Assembly: GCA_035640475.1 (NCBI GenBank)
Contig: DASQWC010000204.1
Coordinates: 1-55,209 of the forward strand
Length of the DNA stretch: 55,209 bases
Source: DASQWC01 sp035640475
GTDB lineage: Bacteria; Actinomycetota; JAICYB01
Reading direction: 5' to 3'
The position numbers were made by a program, and so were the translations under genes. Positions within the stretch are counted from its first letter, which is position 1. The number at the start of each line of letters is the position of its first letter. The notes under the pieces are model-generated. The model searched no databases, had not been told where the DNA came from, and saw only the letters and a list, made by a program, of their open reading frames with translations. Positions 41,681 to 50,891 of the stretch are shown here, piece after piece.

Positions 41681-42639
41681 GCGACACCGCTCTGCGCTTC
41701 GATGCTCCCGTTGGACACGTGCCTGACGTAGACGTCCTCGAGCGTGGCCGGACCAAGCGAGAACTCTTCTGCCACACCTTGCTCGCGCATGCGTCTCGCC
41801 CAGGCAATTGCCTTGCTCACCGATGCCGGCTGCACCTCACCGATGAGGCGGCGACCGGCCGTCGTCGGGCGCTCCACGAACCGCGGCAACGGTGGATCCT
41901 CGACACCGGGCTCGAGCACGAGCTCAAGGTGCAGCCAGTTGCCGATGTCCGACTTGAGCGTTGCCGGCGTCCCGGCGCCGACGACGCGTCCGCCGTCGAT
42001 GATCGCGAGGCGATCGACGCAGCGCTCGGCCTCCAAGACGTTGTGTGTGACCAGAAGTACGGCAGAGCCCGCGTCGGCGAGCCCGCGTACCTGCTTCCAC
42101 AGCAGTTTGCGACGCAGCGGGTCCACGTCGTTGGTCGGTTCGTCGAGGATGACGATTCGTCCCGGGACGACGGCCGCCATACAGAACGCGACGAGCCTGG
42201 CGACTCCGCCCGACAGCGGTATCGCCTTTGCCTTCCACTCTCCGAGGTCGAGTCTGTGCATGAGCTCGTGCGCTCGCTCGGTCACGGCCGCGCGAGAGCC
42301 GCCGCGGATGCGCCCGGCGAGCTCGACGGCCTGGATGGGGGTCAGCTGCTCGATCGGAACGCTCGATTGCGGCTGATAGGAGCAGGCGGCCCGAGCAACC
42401 GCGGGACGGCGGACGACGTCGACGCCGTCGATGCGGATCGAACCGCTCGTCGGCTCGACGAGGCCGAGCACTTGGCTCGCGAGCGTCGTCTTGCCCGCGC
42501 CGTTTGGGCCGAGGAGGCCGAAGACCTGGCCGGCCGAGATGCTCAGCGAGATGTCGTCGTTGGCTCTCACCCCGCCGCGATACGTCTTGCTCAGGTGCTC
42601 GATCTCGAGAAGTGCGCCCTTTCGTCCCGAGCGGCTCAC
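41677..42639 (-). CDS. ABC exporter ATPase partner of the ABC-2 permease
   Basis: The 320-residue ATPase has Walker A GPNGAGKTTLA, a Q-loop SYQPQSS, signature LSGGVARL (atypical after the second Gly, lacking the usual Q), Walker B RIVILDEPTNDVDP and switch THNV. A C-terminal extension (about 225-320) matches the DUF4162-like region of CcmA/NatA-type exporters. It overlaps the regulator and permease genes by 4 nt each, forming a three-gene cassette. Confidence 0.9.
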   Translation of the reverse strand: MSRSGRKGALLEIEHLSKTYRGGVRANDDISLSISAGQVFGLLGPNGAGKTTLASQVLGLVEPTSGSIRIDGVDVVRRPAVARAACSYQPQSSVPIEQLTPIQAVELAGRIRGGSRAAVTERAHELMHRLDLGEWKAKAIPLSGGVARLVAFCMAAVVPGRIVILDEPTNDVDPLRRKLLWKQVRGLADAGSAVLLVTHNVLEAERCVDRLAIIDGGRVVGAGTPATLKSDIGNWLHLELVLEPGVEDPPLPRFVERPTTAGRRLIGEVQPASVSKAIAWARRMREQGVAEEFSLGPATLEDVYVRHVSNGSIEAQSGVA

Positions 42640-43235
42640 TGCTCTTCCGGTCTCGGGAGCCGATAGGCGGCCAGCACGGCGTGGTACTCGGTCTTCCCCG
42701 CGATGGGGACGTCCGAGCTGAAGTCCTCCATGACGGAGTCCATTCGTCGGACGAACTCCTCGAGATCGTCGGGATCGAGCAGGAGACGCGTGAACACCAG
42801 CGTCGGCACGATGCTTCGGTCGTCGCCGAGGGCGTCCGGCTCCCGATCGAGGACGAGCTCAAGCTCGGCCGCCGTCACGTCGAACATCGATTTGACGATG
42901 CCGGTGCGCACGATGTCCGCGGCCATCAGCGACTTGTCGAACGTCCAGCTGCGTGCGGTGGTCTCGTAGGAGCGCTCTTCGATCCCCGAGACCATGCGGC
43001 GCGCAGCTACGCGCACGAGCCCGTGCTTCTCGAGGATGCGCAGGTGGTAGTACAGCCGTGTCGGCCGCACCCCGAGCGCTTTGGCGACGTCCTTGACCGT
43101 GCGCGGCCCGTAGGTCAGCTCGAGGAGGAAGCGAACCCGAAGCGGATCGGCGAGTGCCTTGAGGGTTTCCAGGTCCTTGATGACGAACTGGTCGTCATCG
43201 GAGAGTCGCCGCGCCGAGCGGGCCTCGGTAGGCAC
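42636..43235 (-). CDS. ArsR-like winged-helix regulator of the ABC exporter
   Basis: The 199-residue protein has an N-terminal winged helix (LETLKALADPLRVRFLLEL, TVKDVAKALGVRPTRLYYHLRILEKHGLV split as KALGVRPTRLYYHL) and an all-alpha C-terminal domain of about 100 residues with no evident metal ligands. This HTH_20-like type commonly controls adjacent ABC-2 exporters. GTG 43235 begins one base before a GTTCAA-type repeat, suggesting a leaderless autoregulated transcript. Confidence 0.85.
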   Translation of the reverse strand: MPTEARSARRLSDDDQFVIKDLETLKALADPLRVRFLLELTYGPRTVKDVAKALGVRPTRLYYHLRILEKHGLVRVAARRMVSGIEERSYETTARSWTFDKSLMAADIVRTGIVKSMFDVTAAELELVLDREPDALGDDRSIVPTLVFTRLLLDPDDLEEFVRRMDSVMEDFSSDVPIAGKTEYHAVLAAYRLPRPEEQ

Positions 43236-43289
43236 TGTTCAACCCTACTACAGCGTTCAAATATGTGCAACATTCAGAACAATTGAACA
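43236..43289. promoter_or_regulatory. GTTCAA repeats in the divergent regulator/S9 promoter region
   Basis: TGTTCAA (43236-43242), GTTCAA (43255-43260) and the inverted TTGAACA (43283-43289) lie in the 124-bp gap between the ArsR-like regulator and the S9 peptidase. The first two are direct repeats about two helical turns apart. They are likely operators for the regulator at 42636. The remainder of the gap to 43359 shows nothing else I can identify. Confidence 0.55.
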
Positions 43290-43359
43290 TCATCGCGCCT
43301 GGTAATTCGTCCTCTCGGACATAGCGGAGCGGGTCCCACGGCGTATACCGTCGGACCCG

Positions 43360-45246
43360 ATGGCGCTGCCGGAGCTGATCCCGCTCGAGGTGCTCTTCGG
43401 GAATCCCGAGCGAACGCAGCCGCGCATCTCGCCGGACGGGAAGCGACTCGCCTACCTCGCCCCCGACGAAGGCGTCCTCAACGTCTGGGTGGGCACCGTG
43501 GGGTCGAAGGACTTCAAACCCGTCACTCGCGACCGCCTGCGCGGCATCCAGCAGTACGAGTGGGCTCACGACTCCCGGAGCCTCCTGTACCTGCAAGACA
43601 TCGGCGGCGACGAGAACTGGCGACTGCACACCGTCGACGTGGAGACCGGTGAGGACATCGACCGGACGCCCTTCGACGGCGTCCAAACTCAGATCGTCGG
43701 CATCTCGGACCGAAAGCCGCATGAGGTCGTCCTCGCCATCAATCGGGACGACCCCCACTACCACGACATCTACCGGCTCGACCTTCGCACCGGTGGGCTC
43801 ACAAAGGAACTCGCGAATCCGGGCTTCTTCGACGGGTGGACGGCCGACCGCGACCTCGTCGTCCGGGTTGGAACCAAGCCGCTCGACAACGGCGGCATGC
43901 AATACCTCGAGCGTGCAGGATCGAGCGAAGCGAGCCCCGATGAAGGGAACGAATGGAAGATCGCCATCGACGTCGACCCGGACGACTTCCTCATCAACAT
44001 CACGCACCTCATCGGATTCTCCGAGGACGGAACAAAGCTCTACCACGTGAGCAGTGAAGGTTCCGACACGGCACGGCTCGTTGCCTACGACACCGAGACC
44101 GGCAAGACGGAAGTGCTCGCCGAGGATCCCGACTGGGACGTCTTCTACATCGGCTTTTTGCTCTACGAAGGCCTGGTGCACCCACGCACTCGTGTACCGC
44201 AGCTCGTTCCCGTCTTGCGCGAGCGCCTCGAGTACATCGTCCTCGACCAATCGCTCGAAGCCGACCTCGAGACGCTGCGGGCCGTCGAGAACGGCGAGCT
44301 CTACGTCGTGAGCCGAGACCTCGACGACGAGACGTGGATTGTTGGATTCGGCAAGGACGACGGACCCGTCCGCTATTACAGCTACGACCGGTCGGCGAAG
44401 AAAGCCTCGTTCCTCTTTGAAGACCAGCCGGAACTGTCGAAGTTCACGCTCGCGAACGTTGAGCCGTTCTCGTTTGCGTCGCGCGACGGTCTGACCATCC
44501 ACGGCTACGTGACGTTCCCACCCGGCGTCGACCGCGAGAACCTTCCCGCCGTGCTGCACGTCCACGGCGGGCCGTGGGGCGGACGGCACATGTGGGGCTA
44601 CAACCAGATCAACCAATGGGTCGCGAACCGCGGCTACGTGTGCATCGAGGTCGATTTCCGAGGTTCGGGCGGGTACGGCAAGGCCTTTCTCAACGCGAGC
44701 GCGCGCGAATGGGCAGGAAAGATGCACGACGACCTCCTCGACGGCGTCGACTTCATCGCCGGCAAGGGATGGATCGACCGCGACCGTGTCGCGATCTTCG
44801 GCGGCTCCTACGGCGGCTACGCGGCGCTCGTCGGTGCGACGTTCACTCCCGACGCGTTCCGTTGCGCGATCGACTACGTCGGACCCTCGAACCTCATCAC
44901 GCTTCTCAAGTCAATTCCTCCGTACTGGGTGCTCGCGGCGCGCCAGTTCGACAAGCTCCTCGGCAACGTCGACACGGACTCCGAGTTCCTGTGGGAGCGC
45001 TCACCGCTATCGCGCGTCGATCAGATCAAGATCCCGATCCTCATCGCGCAGGGCGCAAACGATCCGCGCGTGAAGCAAGACGAATCCGAACAGATCGTCG
45101 CGGCGATGAAAGAACGCAACCTGCCCTGCGAATACCTCTTGTTCGAAGACGAGGGCCACGGTTTCGTGCGTCCCGAGAACAACCAGAAGTTCCATCTGGC
45201 GTGCGAGCAGTTCCTCGCAGAGCACCTCGGAGGTCGCGCACAGTAG
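43360..45246 (+). CDS. S9-family serine peptidase (prolyl oligopeptidase type)
   Basis: The 628-residue cytoplasmic enzyme has an N-terminal beta-propeller (PRISPDGKRLAYLAP, YEWAHDSRSLLYLQD) to about 370 and a C-terminal catalytic domain with VLHVHGGPWGG, Ser in FGGSYGGYAA, Asp in AQGANDPRV and His in EDEGHGFV. It is only distantly like the S9 protein at 24656, so this is a second subfamily. It precedes the amino-acid dehydrogenase gene by 27 nt, consistent with peptide cleavage feeding amino-acid oxidation. Confidence 0.92.
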   Translation: MALPELIPLEVLFGNPERTQPRISPDGKRLAYLAPDEGVLNVWVGTVGSKDFKPVTRDRLRGIQQYEWAHDSRSLLYLQDIGGDENWRLHTVDVETGEDIDRTPFDGVQTQIVGISDRKPHEVVLAINRDDPHYHDIYRLDLRTGGLTKELANPGFFDGWTADRDLVVRVGTKPLDNGGMQYLERAGSSEASPDEGNEWKIAIDVDPDDFLINITHLIGFSEDGTKLYHVSSEGSDTARLVAYDTETGKTEVLAEDPDWDVFYIGFLLYEGLVHPRTRVPQLVPVLRERLEYIVLDQSLEADLETLRAVENGELYVVSRDLDDETWIVGFGKDDGPVRYYSYDRSAKKASFLFEDQPELSKFTLANVEPFSFASRDGLTIHGYVTFPPGVDRENLPAVLHVHGGPWGGRHMWGYNQINQWVANRGYVCIEVDFRGSGGYGKAFLNASAREWAGKMHDDLLDGVDFIAGKGWIDRDRVAIFGGSYGGYAALVGATFTPDAFRCAIDYVGPSNLITLLKSIPPYWVLAARQFDKLLGNVDTDSEFLWERSPLSRVDQIKIPILIAQGANDPRVKQDESEQIVAAMKERNLPCEYLLFEDEGHGFVRPENNQKFHLACEQFLAEHLGGRAQ

Positions 45247-45273
45247 GACGCCGCACAACGTACGGTTGAGCTG

Positions 45274-46335
45274 ATGAAGGTCACCGAGGTCAGTGGCGCT
45301 TTCGAGCATGAAGGCGTCGTCCGCTGCGAGGACGCGGCGACCGGCCTGCGATCGTTCATCGCGCTCCACTCCACTCGCCTCGGCCCGGGGCTCGGCGGCA
45401 CGAGGTTCTTCCCGTTCAACACCGAGGAGGACGCGCTCGCCGACGTGCTGAAGCTTTCGCGCGCGATGACCTACAAGTCGGCAGCGGCCGGCCTGAGCTT
45501 CGGCGGCGGGAAGGCCGTCATCGTCGGCGACCCCAAGCGCGACAAGACCGAAGCGCTGATCCGTGCGTATGCCCGCTTCGTCGACTCACTCGACGGCCGT
45601 TACATCACGACGGAGGACGTCGGGACGACCGAGGCCGACATGATCCTGATCCGGGAGCAAACACCGCACGTGACGGGTCTGCCCACCTCGCGGGGCGGAT
45701 CGGGCGACCCATCCGACGCTACGGCATGGGGCGTCTTCAACGCGATGCGCTCCCTCGCGAAGCGATTGTGGGGTCAGGACTCGCTCGAGGGACGGCACGT
45801 CGCAGTTCAGGGCGTCGGAAAGGTCGGCACGTATCTCGTCGGGCATCTCGTGCGCGACGGCTGTCTCGTGACCGTCGCCGACGTGTCGCCGGACGCCGTC
45901 CGGCGCGTGCGTGCGGACCATGCCGTCGCCGCGGTCGGCACCGATGACGTTCATGAAGTGCAGTGCGACATCTTCTCGCCGTGCGCGCTGGGCGGGTCGC
46001 TCAACCCGCAGACGATTCCCGGCCTCCGCTGCGAGGCCGTGGCCGGATGCGCGAACAACCAGCTTGCGTCCGAGGAAGATGCCGAGCGGTTGATGAGCCG
46101 CGGCATCGTCTACGCACCCGACTTCATCGTCAACGCGGGGGGCGTGATCAATATCTCCTACGAAGTGGGCCGTGCCTACGACCGGGACGCCGCGTTCGCA
46201 CACGTGGGCCGGATCGGCGAGACGCTGACGCGCGTGCTCGATCTCGCGGGAGCCGAGCGGATATCGACGGCCGAAGCGGCCGAACGGGTTGCAGTCGAGC
46301 GGATCTACTCGACGAGGCCCAACCCGTCCGGATAA
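45274..46335 (+). CDS. Leucine/valine dehydrogenase-type amino acid dehydrogenase
   Basis: The 353-residue Glu/Leu/Phe/Val dehydrogenase has substrate Lys68 (MTYKSAAAGL) and catalytic Lys80 (FGGGKAV), the nucleotide loop VQGVGKVGTYLV, and ALGGSLN...AVAGCANNQLA and APDFIVNAGGVINISYE, all typical of branched-chain amino acid dehydrogenases (about 350-370 aa). It deaminates L-amino acids to 2-oxo acids with NAD+. Near the Liv-type transporter and peptidases it fits branched-chain amino acid catabolism. Its 3' end overlaps the convergent propeller gene by 31 nt. Confidence 0.92.
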   Translation: MKVTEVSGAFEHEGVVRCEDAATGLRSFIALHSTRLGPGLGGTRFFPFNTEEDALADVLKLSRAMTYKSAAAGLSFGGGKAVIVGDPKRDKTEALIRAYARFVDSLDGRYITTEDVGTTEADMILIREQTPHVTGLPTSRGGSGDPSDATAWGVFNAMRSLAKRLWGQDSLEGRHVAVQGVGKVGTYLVGHLVRDGCLVTVADVSPDAVRRVRADHAVAAVGTDDVHEVQCDIFSPCALGGSLNPQTIPGLRCEAVAGCANNQLASEEDAERLMSRGIVYAPDFIVNAGGVINISYEVGRAYDRDAAFAHVGRIGETLTRVLDLAGAERISTAEAAERVAVERIYSTRPNPSG

Positions 46336-48842
46336 TCGAGTCCGGTCTTCAAATACTCAGGCGGTTGCGGTACACCGTCGGCGAAGCGCACCCGTAGCAC
46401 GGATCCTTCGCCTTCTCCCGTATCGAGCCCGACACGATCCGGATTGTCGGGGATTCGCGTCGGGTCGAAGTCCAGTCCGAGGTCGGCGATGTACAACGTC
46501 CCGTCCTTGCCGACGGCCAGGCCGAACGGTGTGGCGAACCCCGGCGCGAGAATGTTGCGGACGAACGCACCCGACGCGTCGTACTCATTGACGACGGGCG
46601 GGAAGATCACGCTGGACACGTACCATCCACCGTTCGGTGCCGCGACGATCGCGCCGGGCGTCGCCGTCAACGGGTCTTGGATGAACGTCTCCGGACGGCG
46701 CGTGAAGCAACGCAACGGCGTCGTTGGGAACGGCCCCCGGTAGCGAAGCACGCGTCCCGGCGCGGCGCCGGCCGGAGGGACCATTGGAGCGAATTCAGGA
46801 ACGTAGATGTCACCGCCCGCACCCATGGTCATCGATCCGGCCGTGCGTATGCCGGCGTGGATCTGACAGAAGTGCGATTGCTTAGCCGTCAACTTCGTGC
46901 AGTCGCCGCGCGGACACACTTGCTCCGGACGGCGGCGTCCGAACACGGCGTCGAGCGCCGGCGAGGTCGAGAAGAACACGATGAGCTGCCCGTCTGCGGC
47001 CTCGAAGTTCCCACTGCCCACTTGTGAGACGAAGATGCGCCGGACGCGTCCTCGTCTGTCGCGATCGACTGCGCATCCGTGCGGCTCCGGCGTTTCGAGT
47101 CCGCGCGGATACGGTGCGATGAGCTTGCCGACCTGGCGCTTCGTCCGGACGTCGAAGATGCCCCAGCCCTGAGGCACTCCTTTCGTTTGACCGCTGTCCT
47201 CGCCGAGCAAGATGTAGCCACGCCCGAGACTGCAGACCTGACCGTTGAGGTCCTTGCCGCCCATCGAGGCCTGTGGGATGAATGGCTGCCAGGTCGGCGG
47301 TTCGGCCCCCAGATCGAAGACGTCGAGCTGGTTTCCCTGCGGCGCGTACAACCTCCCGCCCGGGCCGGCGGCGGGCGCCGCGTCGGCCAGACGAAACGCA
47401 TGCACGCCTCCGGTCTGACCGAGCACGTCGTCGAACAGCGAGGCACATGCATCGCCGCCGGGCGCGTCCTTCTCGCACGCGTCGGACGACGACGTTCCCG
47501 ATCCGACGTAGACGGAGTCGCCGACGATCGCCGGTCCCGACGAGATCGGGCCGGCGAGCGGCGCCGACCACAGCACGCGACCCGTATCTGCCTCGTAGGC
47601 GCGCAGCACGTCGTCCAGCGCGCCGGAGAAGACGACTCCGTTCACAGCCGCCGACGCCGCATAGCTCGGGGCCTGGGCGCCGTGCCATACAGCGTCTCCC
47701 GTCTCGCCGTCCAGAGCGTGGAAGTACGGCGGACCGCCGATGGCCGTCCCACCGAAAACGCGTCCTTCCCACACCGCGGAGGACCCGATGTACCCCCCGA
47801 TCGAGAAGCCCTCGTCAACGTCACCCGGTTGGGCGACTTGCGTTCTCCACCGGAGCTTTCCGTTGCTCGGGTCGAGCGCGTAGTAGGCGCCGTCCTTGCT
47901 CCCGATGCCGACGGTGTCCCGGCCCGCGGGGTCGATGAAGAGGTTCGGCGTCGATCCGAAGTCCCAGTCATAGCGATTCGGCTTATGCGGCTGGAACGAC
48001 CAACGTCTCGCGCCGGTGCGAGCGTCGATTGCGGTCACAGCCTCGACGCTCGACGTCCAACCTTTCGGCGCCACCGGGCAGTCCGCCGATCCCGCATACA
48101 CGAGCCCACGCTTCGTGTCGATGGCCGGCGACGACCACACGCCCCCGCACCCGTGGCCGCGATCGGGATGAAACGACCACTTCGTCGCGCCGGTTTCGAC
48201 GTCGAGGGCGAGGACGCCGCCGCGAACTCCGGCCGTGCGCGATGACGGCTCGTTGTGCGTGTCGATGCCGACGAAGACATTCCCCCAGACGGCCGGCGAC
48301 GACTCGACCTCGACCGGATCGTTGCGCAAACGTGGACGGCCGTTGGGTGCAGTCGCTCCGACGTAGCGTTTCCAGACGAGTTTGCCGGTCGCGGGATCGA
48401 GCGCATACACACGCGGGCCCGATCCGAAGATGAGCAGTCGGCGCCATCCGACTTGCGCAACTGCAGCGGACGACACGATCGGCCCGAATGTTGCTCCCGG
48501 CGCCGGCTCGGTCTGGAACCGCCAAACCTCGGCACCCGACACGGCATCGAGGCCGTACATGGTCCCGCTCCAATCGCCGACGTAGAGCTTGCCACCGGCG
48601 ACAACGGGCGAAGCCGTCACGGTCTTCGCCGTCTTGAAGAACCACGCCGGCATCAGACGCGCGGCCGATCCACGGTTGATCGGCGATGCGCAAGTGGTCG
48701 AGAACTGCCGGGAGAACGTGCGCCCGTACATTCCCCAGTCGGGGCAAGGAAGCTCCGAGGACGCGGTCCGCGACGCGTTTGCCGAAGCCGCCGGCAGCAG
48801 CCCGGCGAACACGATCAGACCCAGCACGACGCGGATGCGCAT
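46305..48842 (-). CDS. Exported PQQ-type beta-propeller plus NHL-like propeller protein
   Basis: The 845-residue protein has a Sec signal (about 1-24). The first ~480 residues show PQQ/Pyrrolo-quinoline propeller repeats (KLYVGDWSGTMYGLDAVSGAEVW, RVYALDPATGKLVWK, GAYYALDPSNGKLRW), related to polyvinyl-alcohol dehydrogenase-like proteins. The C-terminal third resembles NHL/SMP-30 repeats (FGLAVGKDGTLYIADLG, GAIVAAPNGGWYVSS). No haem c CxxCH motif is present, so it is not a PQQ-cytochrome. Enzymatic activity is uncertain; it may be a non-catalytic propeller. It starts 4 nt after the VOC gene. Confidence 0.75.
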   Translation of the reverse strand: MRIRVVLGLIVFAGLLPAASANASRTASSELPCPDWGMYGRTFSRQFSTTCASPINRGSAARLMPAWFFKTAKTVTASPVVAGGKLYVGDWSGTMYGLDAVSGAEVWRFQTEPAPGATFGPIVSSAAVAQVGWRRLLIFGSGPRVYALDPATGKLVWKRYVGATAPNGRPRLRNDPVEVESSPAVWGNVFVGIDTHNEPSSRTAGVRGGVLALDVETGATKWSFHPDRGHGCGGVWSSPAIDTKRGLVYAGSADCPVAPKGWTSSVEAVTAIDARTGARRWSFQPHKPNRYDWDFGSTPNLFIDPAGRDTVGIGSKDGAYYALDPSNGKLRWRTQVAQPGDVDEGFSIGGYIGSSAVWEGRVFGGTAIGGPPYFHALDGETGDAVWHGAQAPSYAASAAVNGVVFSGALDDVLRAYEADTGRVLWSAPLAGPISSGPAIVGDSVYVGSGTSSSDACEKDAPGGDACASLFDDVLGQTGGVHAFRLADAAPAAGPGGRLYAPQGNQLDVFDLGAEPPTWQPFIPQASMGGKDLNGQVCSLGRGYILLGEDSGQTKGVPQGWGIFDVRTKRQVGKLIAPYPRGLETPEPHGCAVDRDRRGRVRRIFVSQVGSGNFEAADGQLIVFFSTSPALDAVFGRRRPEQVCPRGDCTKLTAKQSHFCQIHAGIRTAGSMTMGAGGDIYVPEFAPMVPPAGAAPGRVLRYRGPFPTTPLRCFTRRPETFIQDPLTATPGAIVAAPNGGWYVSSVIFPPVVNEYDASGAFVRNILAPGFATPFGLAVGKDGTLYIADLGLDFDPTRIPDNPDRVGLDTGEGEGSVLRVRFADGVPQPPEYLKTGLDYPDGLGLVE

Positions 48843-48846
48843 TCGA

Positions 48847-49632
48847 TCAGCCCGTCTCGAACAGGACGTCGGCGCCGGCCGGATCGCGTATTGATTCGTC
48901 GGGTCCAGACCAGCCCGAGGGAACACGCCACGTGTAGCTGATGAGCCCCGTCGCACCGTCCGGAACGTCACCGGTCGGCGCCCACGTGTTTGCCGCCACG
49001 TGATGGTGGTAGCCGCCCACGGAGAGGAATAGCGCACCCGGTAGCGATCGCTGCGTCACATCGAGGCCGAGGGTGCCGGCATAAAACGCGTCCGCTTCCT
49101 GCAGGCTTCGTACGTGCAGATGGATGTGGCCGAAGCGGGTGCCGGCATCCAGCTCCGCAGAGGCCGTCGCCGATTCGAACAACCCGTCTACGTCGAGTGG
49201 ATCCGTGACCATCGCGATCTGCCCGTCCTCGTCGTACGGCCACTCTTCACGAGGACGATCCCGGTAGAGCTCGATGCCGTTGTGCTCCGGGTCGCGAAGG
49301 TAAACGGCCTCGGACACCGCATGATCGGACATCCCGTCCAACGGCACGTTCCGCTCGAGCAGTCGGCGAAAGATCGCCCCGAGGGCCGAACGATCGGGAA
49401 CAACGAGCGCGAAGTGAAACAAGCCCGGGCACGGATACGGCCGAAGCGGCGCATCCGGCTCGTGATGCAAGTCGATCACCACTTGCCGGTCGGCAGGCGC
49501 GATCGAGGTGCGATTGCCGTCCTGTTCGACGACGCCCAGGCCGAGCACTTCCGTGTAGTAGGCGAGACACGACTCGATATCGCGCACCCGCAGCGCCAGC
49601 CTGACGAGCGAAGCCGAGTCGGGCAGCTTCAC
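48847..49632 (-). CDS. VOC-family protein, catechol 2,3-dioxygenase (CatE)-like
   Basis: The 261-residue protein has two VOC (glyoxalase/dioxygenase) modules: LRVRDIESCLAYYTEVLGL to DPEHNGIELYRDRP, then GHIHLHVRSLQEADAFYAGTLGL onward. Metal-ligand candidates are His in HIHLHV and FHFALVV and Glu in GIELYRD. Length and order match the CatE/YfiE group of two-module extradiol-type proteins. Substrate unknown. It overlaps the phosphotransferase gene by 4 nt. Confidence 0.85.
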   Translation of the reverse strand: MKLPDSASLVRLALRVRDIESCLAYYTEVLGLGVVEQDGNRTSIAPADRQVVIDLHHEPDAPLRPYPCPGLFHFALVVPDRSALGAIFRRLLERNVPLDGMSDHAVSEAVYLRDPEHNGIELYRDRPREEWPYDEDGQIAMVTDPLDVDGLFESATASAELDAGTRFGHIHLHVRSLQEADAFYAGTLGLDVTQRSLPGALFLSVGGYHHHVAANTWAPTGDVPDGATGLISYTWRVPSGWSGPDESIRDPAGADVLFETG

Positions 49633-50669
49633 GGGTGATCAGCAATGATGTCGAGCGCACGCTGCGCGAGGGCCGGGACCGCGGCGTCCAGCGCGGCGAA
49701 CATCGAGTCGTCCGCCATGCCCTGCTTGAAGCGCGCGTTGGACGTCTCCATGATGATGGCGATCTTCCACCCGGCCATCGCGCAGTAAAAGCGGATGTCG
49801 TCGAGCGATCGTCCGGAGCGATCCGCGTAGCGCTGCGCGAGCTCGGAGCGCGTCGGAAATCCTTCCGACGTCGTCGCACCTCCGGCAATCGTCTCGAGGG
49901 CCGGGTTCCCGGCGTCCGGTGAGAAGTACAAGAGCCATCCGATGTCGACCATGGGATCGCCGATGGTCGCGACCTCCCAATCGACGACGGCGACGATCCG
50001 CGGGGGCGGGGACGGCGCGAGCATCACGTTGTCGAGCTTGTAGTCGCCGTGCGTGAGCGTGACGTCGGCCTGCTCGGGGGCGTTGGATCGCAGCCAGTCG
50101 CCCGCCCGATCGATCTCGGCTACCTCGCGGTGCCGGACGGCGTCGTAGATCTCCTGCATCCGACGGAGATTGCGAGAGAGGAACGCTTCGGGCTTGCGAG
50201 CGAGTCCTTCGAGCCCGATGGCTCGCCAATCCAGAGCGTGGATATCGGCGAGCCGGTCGACGAGCTCGAACCCGACGGCTCTCCGGCTCTCCGGCGTATC
50301 GAAGTCCTCCGGAAACGGACCGCGGATCACGATTCCGTCGACGTAGCTCATGAGGTAGAACGGCGCGCCGATGTAGGTCTCGTCGCGGCAGAGCTCGATC
50401 GGCTGTGGGACCGGAACCGGAGAGCCGGCGTCGCTGATCGCCTTCATCACGGCGAACTCGCGGTGCATCTCATGAGTGCCGGGGATGATGTCGCCGCGCG
50501 GCGGACGGCGCAGGACCCACCGATCCTCGCCCCGGGTGAGGAGGAACGTCAGGTTCGAGTGGCCATCTCCGAGCCGGGTGAGCTCGATCTCTGCGTCCGA
50601 CCGACCGAATCGCTCGTCGAGGAACCGGCCGAGGCCGTCCAGCCCTACGAGGTGCTCGAGCTCGCTCAC
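49629..50669 (-). CDS. APH-fold phosphotransferase (ACAD10-N-terminal/choline kinase-like)
   Basis: The 346-residue kinase-like protein has the nucleotide-binding GHSNLTFLL and WVLRRPPRG strand Lys/Arg region, Brenner motif THGDYKLDNVML (catalytic Asp) and the metal motif VVDWEVATIGDPMVDIGW. This subgroup, often beside acyl-CoA enzymes, phosphorylates hydroxyacyl groups or small alcohols rather than aminoglycosides. GTG 50669 follows a run GAGAGGGGGG that can serve as ribosome site. It heads an operon with VOC and the propeller protein. Confidence 0.85.
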   Translation of the reverse strand: MSELEHLVGLDGLGRFLDERFGRSDAEIELTRLGDGHSNLTFLLTRGEDRWVLRRPPRGDIIPGTHEMHREFAVMKAISDAGSPVPVPQPIELCRDETYIGAPFYLMSYVDGIVIRGPFPEDFDTPESRRAVGFELVDRLADIHALDWRAIGLEGLARKPEAFLSRNLRRMQEIYDAVRHREVAEIDRAGDWLRSNAPEQADVTLTHGDYKLDNVMLAPSPPPRIVAVVDWEVATIGDPMVDIGWLLYFSPDAGNPALETIAGGATTSEGFPTRSELAQRYADRSGRSLDDIRFYCAMAGWKIAIIMETSNARFKQGMADDSMFAALDAAVPALAQRALDIIADHP

Positions 50670-50788
50670 GACCCCCCTCTCATCCGCCTCGGAAGCGTAT
50701 CCAGAACACGAACACCGCAGGTCAGAGGCCACTTACACGCTCTGCGACGCTCGGACCTGCAGTTTCACGAACGCACCAGCCGGGCTGT

Positions 50789-50870
50789 TTGACAGAGCGC
50801 CGAGGTCTGGAACAATGCTTCGCGGCCCACCGTTCGGTGGGCCTTCTACGTAGGTGCCCTTGTTTGGGCA
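50789..50870 (+). promoter_or_regulatory. Sigma70-type promoter and double-hairpin leader of the NlpC/P60 gene
   Basis: TTGACA (50789-50794), 16-bp spacer, AACAAT (50811-50816). Transcription would start near 50822 and the RNA would fold at once: GGCCCACC (50824-50831) pairs with GGTGGGCC (50836-50843) over a GTTC loop, and TGCCC (50855-50859) pairs with GGGCA (50866-50870). AAGGAG and the ATG follow. No U-run follows either stem, so neither is a standard terminator. The rest of the 50670-50788 gap shows nothing notable. Confidence 0.65.
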
Positions 50871-50891
50871 GCCACGACTAAGGAGAAGTGC

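Noticed and set aside
49629..50669. Aminoglycoside-resistance phosphotransferase
   Set aside because: The APH fold is shared, but the sequence fits the ACAD10/choline-kinase-like branch found in ordinary metabolic operons, with no resistance context.
50822..50870. c-di-AMP (ydaO) riboswitch or intrinsic terminator before the NlpC/P60 gene
   Set aside because: The stretch is too short and lacks the ydaO conserved segments; hairpins have no U-run and lie between divergent genes, downstream of a promoter.
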